Shown one piece after another: positions 59,784 through 64,000 of a DNA stretch of 64,000 nt (positions are counted from its first letter, which is position 1; the number at the start of each line of letters is the position of its first letter). Origin of the DNA: Sambucus nigra (Eukaryota > Streptophyta > Magnoliopsida > Dipsacales > Adoxaceae); NCBI GenBank assembly GCA_949130495.1, contig OX422207.1:829410073-829474072 (forward strand), in the 5' to 3' direction. Made by a program: the position numbers and the translations under genes. Below the pieces are notes generated by a model that was not told the DNA's origin, searched no databases, and saw only the letters and a program-made list of their open reading frames with translations.

Positions 59784-60717
59784 CTGTGACACCCCGCTTA
59801 AAATAATAACGGGTGGCCAGCCCTATACTATAATTAATCAAGAATCTCAAGTGGATCATTCTCAGCATCTACTAACGATACTAAAATAAACATAGTTAAC
59901 TACCCGATACCATAAAAAGAAGCTGCCAAAACAAATTTAAAACATACAAAACAATAACCAACCAACAACATAATAACTACTACACATGATATCATATACC
60001 CACGATGATAATAGAAAGAGAAGTAATTCTAAATTACACATCAATTCACAAAATAAAATACCCGAATATGTTATCGGGCACAGACAATACAAAAATCCTA
60101 AGAAGAGAAATATAAAAGTGCTATCTCTACAACACTTGGGGGTAAACCCGATATACAAACTGAGTCCTAATCTAGATACACAAAAGATAGGAAACGACTG
60201 TAACAAAATCCCGCAACAATCCGCAACTGCTACAGCTCTACGAATACACTGGGTAGAGAACATCAATGGCGTCCTTACGGAGGAACACCTAAAATAATAC
60301 AATATATATGTATATAGCAAGAGGAAAAATATAAACGGGTCAGAGCCCGAGGTGTGAAAACATTTAGCAAGTGCATTAAAATGCATAACAATTATAAACG
60401 CATTATGACATGATTTAAGGTGGAGTCGCACTCTCCTGAAAAATCAAACTCAACCCTCAAATAGTGCGCGCACCTAAACGTGTGCACGTGATCCTCAATT
60501 AACTACCCAACTCTCTCTAGGGACAATTTAGTCTAACCTACGCCCAAATCCACACTTGCGTAACCCATCATCTAAGAAAAATCCATAAACCTCCTACCTT
60601 AACTTACCCCACGTGCATCTAAAATTATATTAACTTATAAATATACATATACATATCTCTTACTAGAATTTAGCGGATTCTAGTTATTAACTACACGAGT
60701 TATTAGCATTTAAATGC

Positions 60718-61262
60718 TAAGGACTAAACTTATCCCAATTTCCAACACTGCACTGCATTTCGTGCATGGGACGTTTCGCAAGCGAAATCCAAATAAGGAC
60801 CCCCCCCCCCCGATACACTACTCCTTGACATTGTTGATTATCGATATTCATTATGCCATCAATGCACGGCGCATATAACCCCAAATTACTTATTTAATCC
60901 CGACTCCCAACAGTGCACTGTGTTTCGTGCGTGGGACATCTCGCAAAGCGAAATCCAAACAAGGAATCCCCCCGATACACTACTCCTTGACACTCTTGAT
61001 TGTCGAGATTCATTATGCCCTCAGTGTACGATGCATATAACATCATCCACTTAATTTTGCTCCAGTTTATTCTCATCAAACCTTGTTTCACTATAAAATA
61101 TAAATCTAAGTACTAAGGACTAAACTTCACCCCGCTCCTAATATTGCACTGCGTTTCGTGTGTGGGACATCTCGCAAGCGAAATCCAAACAAGGAACCCC
61201 CCCGATACACTACTCCTTGACAATATTGGTCGTTGAGATCCATTTAGCCCTCGGTACCCCAC
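60718..61262. repeat. Three ~190-bp subrepeats within the LTR (right copy)
   Basis: Counterpart of 57410-57970. A deletion of about 20 bases has removed the start of the second unit (about 60897). Confidence 0.9.
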
Positions 61263-62438
61263 ACATAACTACGAATACATGTAAGGAGAAATAATCTCTA
61301 ATCACATAAATAAGATAATGTTCCGAACCTTTTTAGGGGTCTATAACATTACTCTAGTTATAAAGCACAACCATACAACCCTAACAATCAAGTACACACA
61401 ACACACTTAGCGTACATATAAATATCCAAAATCCAATCACACATGGATATACAAAATACTTCACAATGCTATCATCTTCCAGGAATTACTCACTTTATCC
61501 CGAGTTACCATATATCGGACTATTATCACACCACTATGGTAATAAAAATAAATCACGACGTATGGAAAGCGGTCATAGTTCCTAATCGAAAAGTGAGAAC
61601 GAATCATACCCAAGACTTCTCACCCCCAAATAAAATCACAAAAATAATAATGGACGACTATGACCTCGGGACTATATGCACCCTGCTCCTCAAGCTAGGG
61701 GCCTCACCCTCATCGTGCAACTTCCCATGATAGCACTGGAGGGTATGCTCACACAATAAATATACATATATCATTCACACGAGATATAAATATAAAATAT
61801 CGTAATATAAATGCAAACCATCACACAAGGTATATACAATTACGCCATATAGGAATACATACTATATTACGCCCGTAAGTAAAGGAAGTAAATTCATTTA
61901 TAGTATATAACTCGCATTATACTAACCGTTGCTAACTCGCTTATCATCCCACTATTCTTCACAGTACGGTCACTCACTCGAAACCTTCTCATCCATCGCA
62001 CCTATTAATATGAATAGTCTCCCAATTCAAACAACATTAAGGATACCATCGATATCCGAAAACACACCGATCAACACTCATCATCCACAATCCATATTAT
62101 GGTTCAATCAATCATATGAACCCTAAACGTTATCACATTTGTGATTTAATCCTAAAGTCCAACTTCGCTAAACGCATCCTGCCTCTCTCTTATAGATCCA
62201 TACTTATCTCCAAATAAAGATCGCGATGATAGTGGGATTCCCCACTAGTCAATTCGATAACATAAATTCTCACTCTCTCGAAATCAATCAATACGACCCC
62301 AATATTTCCTCTTAGGTAAAACTCCCTAAAATATCCAAAACATACATCTCGTAACATATATAAGGGTTCCCAATCACTAAACCCAAACAAAACGGAGCGA
62401 AACTCACTCTAGAAAAACCTCACAAAAATAGCCTTATT

Positions 62439-62642
62439 TCCGAATCAATTCGGGCCCAATCCGAATCGATTCGGCCCAGCGAATCGATTCGCCCCCAATG
62501 GGAATCGATTCGGTCCAAGGGACCTGGGCACTGTCTTAAGCTGAATCGATTCGACTTTGGGTCCGAATCGATTCGGTCACTCAAACCTGGAAAGATGGAA
62601 CATTCCTAATCGATTCGGAATGGGGGGCCGAATCGATTCGGC
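62439..62642. repeat. Array of eight GAATCGATTCG palindromes
   Basis: Units such as ccgaatcgattcggcc lie at irregular spacing of 15-60 bases. Most are perfect palindromes around a central TCGA. They lie about 750-950 bases into the LTR in element orientation. Confidence 0.92.
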
Positions 62643-63394
62643 CTGTTCAAAAGCTATAAAAATGGCAATTTTTATCAAAAGACAAAAATTCCCAAAATCA
62701 TATTATCATCTTCTAACCATTTCTCTTCAACCCAAACATATGTCTAACATCAAAACTCATTATATAACTCACCCCAACTATTTATACACCCTCAAATCCA
62801 TATACACACCTCAAATGTAAGTTTTACCCAAAATCTAGGTTTTGACATTTTAAACCCAAAATCCATAAATTTGATCCAAAAATCCAGAAATAAAAGATGC
62901 ACAAGAATTATTTAGCAAGTTTAATCATTTGACTCAAAGTTGTAGAGTCTGAATCTTCCTCGAAATCGCGGATTGGACTGAATCTCCAAGCTTTTATCCT
63001 CTTTCTCTTCTTCCTTTCCTCTTCTCTCTCTCTCTCTCTCTCTAGGGCTTTCTCTTTCTCTCTAATGAGATTTTTATCTCCCGTTGGCTTTTAAGCCTTA
63101 TCTCCAAAATACCCAACTTTAAATGATAATACACACTTTAAATGACTCGGTTTCTTTAATTCAAGCCAAATGAACTTAAAATTTTTCGAAACCCAAATAA
63201 GACCCAAGTATAGTCATTTTGACTATCTCGACCCTTCCGAAATCAACTGCACACTCAGAACCGTCAATCGAAATGTTTTCTAACATCCTCAAATTTTGAT
63301 CTCAAATGCCAATTTAATTATTCTCCAATTAAAATAATATTATTTCTCCCAAAAATATTTAAATTATCAGTCCCAAAAATCACTGGGTATTACA

Positions 63395-64000
63395 CTGGGC
63401 TGCGTTCTTCTACATCATATTAAATATGATTTGACCATCTGTTTCCAATTCAGTGCATTTAGTGCCCAGATGATATGCCCGGTCTAAACTAGTTTTAATG
63501 GCCCAAATATCTGCAAGCACAGATGATGCGTACCTGATGTTTTTTGAAAAAGCACTTATAAAGTCCCCTTTAGAATTGCGAATGATTCCTCCCATAGAAG
63601 CGTGGCCGGTAGAGTGGGATTTCATCGTCTGTATTACATTTATAGAAAGGCGAATATGATTGGGTCCATCCAATGGCATAAGTGACTTACGAAGATAGTG
63701 GACTATCTTGGGAGGTAGGGTAGGCATTGATGTGCTGGAGAAGTAAGTGGGATAGAGTCTGTAAGAATATCGATTGTATAATGGGCTTAAGCCTGAAAAT
63801 AGCCTCGTTCCGAGTATGCCAGAGAACTCTAAGCATAAACAGCGATCGAAGTACTTGGAAGGAAGTAGGATCCTGGTTGTGCAAATTCGCAAGATGATTA
63901 AAGAGAGAGATAGGTTAAGTGTCAAGCAAGAGATTGTGTGCACACAGCTGAAAGAAAGTTAGGCATTTAATATAAATACGGGAGTTACTATTTGCCAACT
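63395..64000 (-). pseudogene. L1-like LINE: RT-RNase H linker and RNase H domain
   Basis: On the minus strand, LRVLWHTRNEAIFRLKP (about 63830) matches the W..RN..IF segment that lies between reverse transcriptase and RNase H in plant L1-like LINEs. After a frameshift comes HASMGGIIRNSKGDFISAFS, then SVLADIWAIKTSLDRAYHLG, then CTELETDGQIIFNMM: the GG.IRNS.G, AE.WA and E.D segments of a RVT_3-type RNase H. The reading is cut at 63395 by the Tekay insertion and continues at 56469. The reverse transcriptase lies beyond the window end. Confidence 0.83.

Larger units (their letters stand above)
56470..63394 (-). mobile_element. Second Tekay-type element: gag only, no pol
   Basis: Read right to left: 5' LTR (63394-59785), Met-tRNA primer site, gag, about 600 unrecognised bases, and a partial 3' LTR (57976-56470). 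LTR termini (TGTAATACCC and GGGGTGTCACA), the primer site and the gag leader all match the first Tekay element in style. Flanking pentamers ctagg (56465-56469) and ctggg (63395-63399) differ by one base and are probably the TSD. Protease, RT, RNase H and integrase are absent. This is either a deletion derivative or a TR-GAG-like non-autonomous element. Confidence 0.88.
59785..63394 (-). repeat. 5' LTR of second Tekay-type element (3.6 kb)
   Basis: Minus strand starts TGTAATACCCAGTG at 63394 and ends GGGGTGTCACA at 59785. It holds an eight-copy array of GAATCGATTCG palindromes (62439-62642), three ~190-bp subrepeats (60718-61262) and a (CT)n run (63027-63043). Short open stretches inside it are not genes. 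Confidence 0.92.

Noticed and set aside
59937..60431. 164-codon minus-strand open stretch with hydrophobic segments, and its plus-strand partners
   Set aside because: They lie inside the LTR of the second Tekay-type element; a similar broken stretch occurs in the other LTR. LTR sequence is not coding.

Overview
The window is nuclear DNA of a flowering plant, most likely a eudicot. It is AT-rich and contains almost no host genes. The evidence is the mobile-element content: Tekay/Del chromoviruses with methionine-tRNA primer sites, a Tat-type Ty3/gypsy element with an antisense ORF, Sirevirus-like Ty1/copia pieces, a CACTA transposon, a hAT relative, and RTE-like and L1-like LINEs. TATA-driven promoters with (CT)n leaders and GT-AG introns fit this. 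The species cannot be read from the sequence. All element proteins are broken by stops, frameshifts or deletions.

Layout. 1-2129: 3' end and probable LTR of a plus-strand copia element. 2130-5880: a minus-strand Sirevirus-like copia element (3' LTR, protease, gag) lacking integrase, RT and RNase H. 5885-16191: a nearly full-length Tekay chromovirus with two ~2.95 kb LTRs, three zinc knuckles, all pol domains and a chromodomain; its 5' LTR has lost the first ~37 bases. 16192-22193: a minus-strand plant-mobile-domain pseudogene whose 5' leader and start codon are triplicated, a 69-bp (23-codon) minisatellite, and a dispersed LTR-like repeat. 22194-43751: a ~21.6 kb CACTA transposon with inverted ends and a decayed TNP2-type transposase, split by a 13.3 kb minus-strand Tat element (24665-37939). 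The Tat element carries a spliced antisense ORF, which is itself interrupted by a 1.31 kb hAT element (8-bp target-site duplication, TSD) and a 1.25 kb solo LTR (5-bp TSD). The CACTA right arm also holds a long foldback.

44031-46555: a minus-strand RTE-like LINE with a (TTGAG)n tail. 47352-48247: a solo copia LTR with TSD atccc. 48798-49153: two MITE-like elements in the promoter of the only convincing host gene, an intron-less 127-residue protein at 49373-49756. 50100-55320: non-coding sequence made of duplicated blocks and microsatellites. 56175-64000: an L1-like LINE (RNase H end and poly(A) tail), split by a second Tekay-type element (56470-63394) that keeps gag and long LTRs but has no pol.

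No genes here work together as a host pathway. The story is layered insertion: hAT and solo LTR in Tat antisense ORF, Tat in CACTA, and Tekay in LINE; a deletion also fused a copia remnant to the first Tekay element. Coordinates of element ends are base-exact only where a TSD or LTR terminus is stated; others are approximate.
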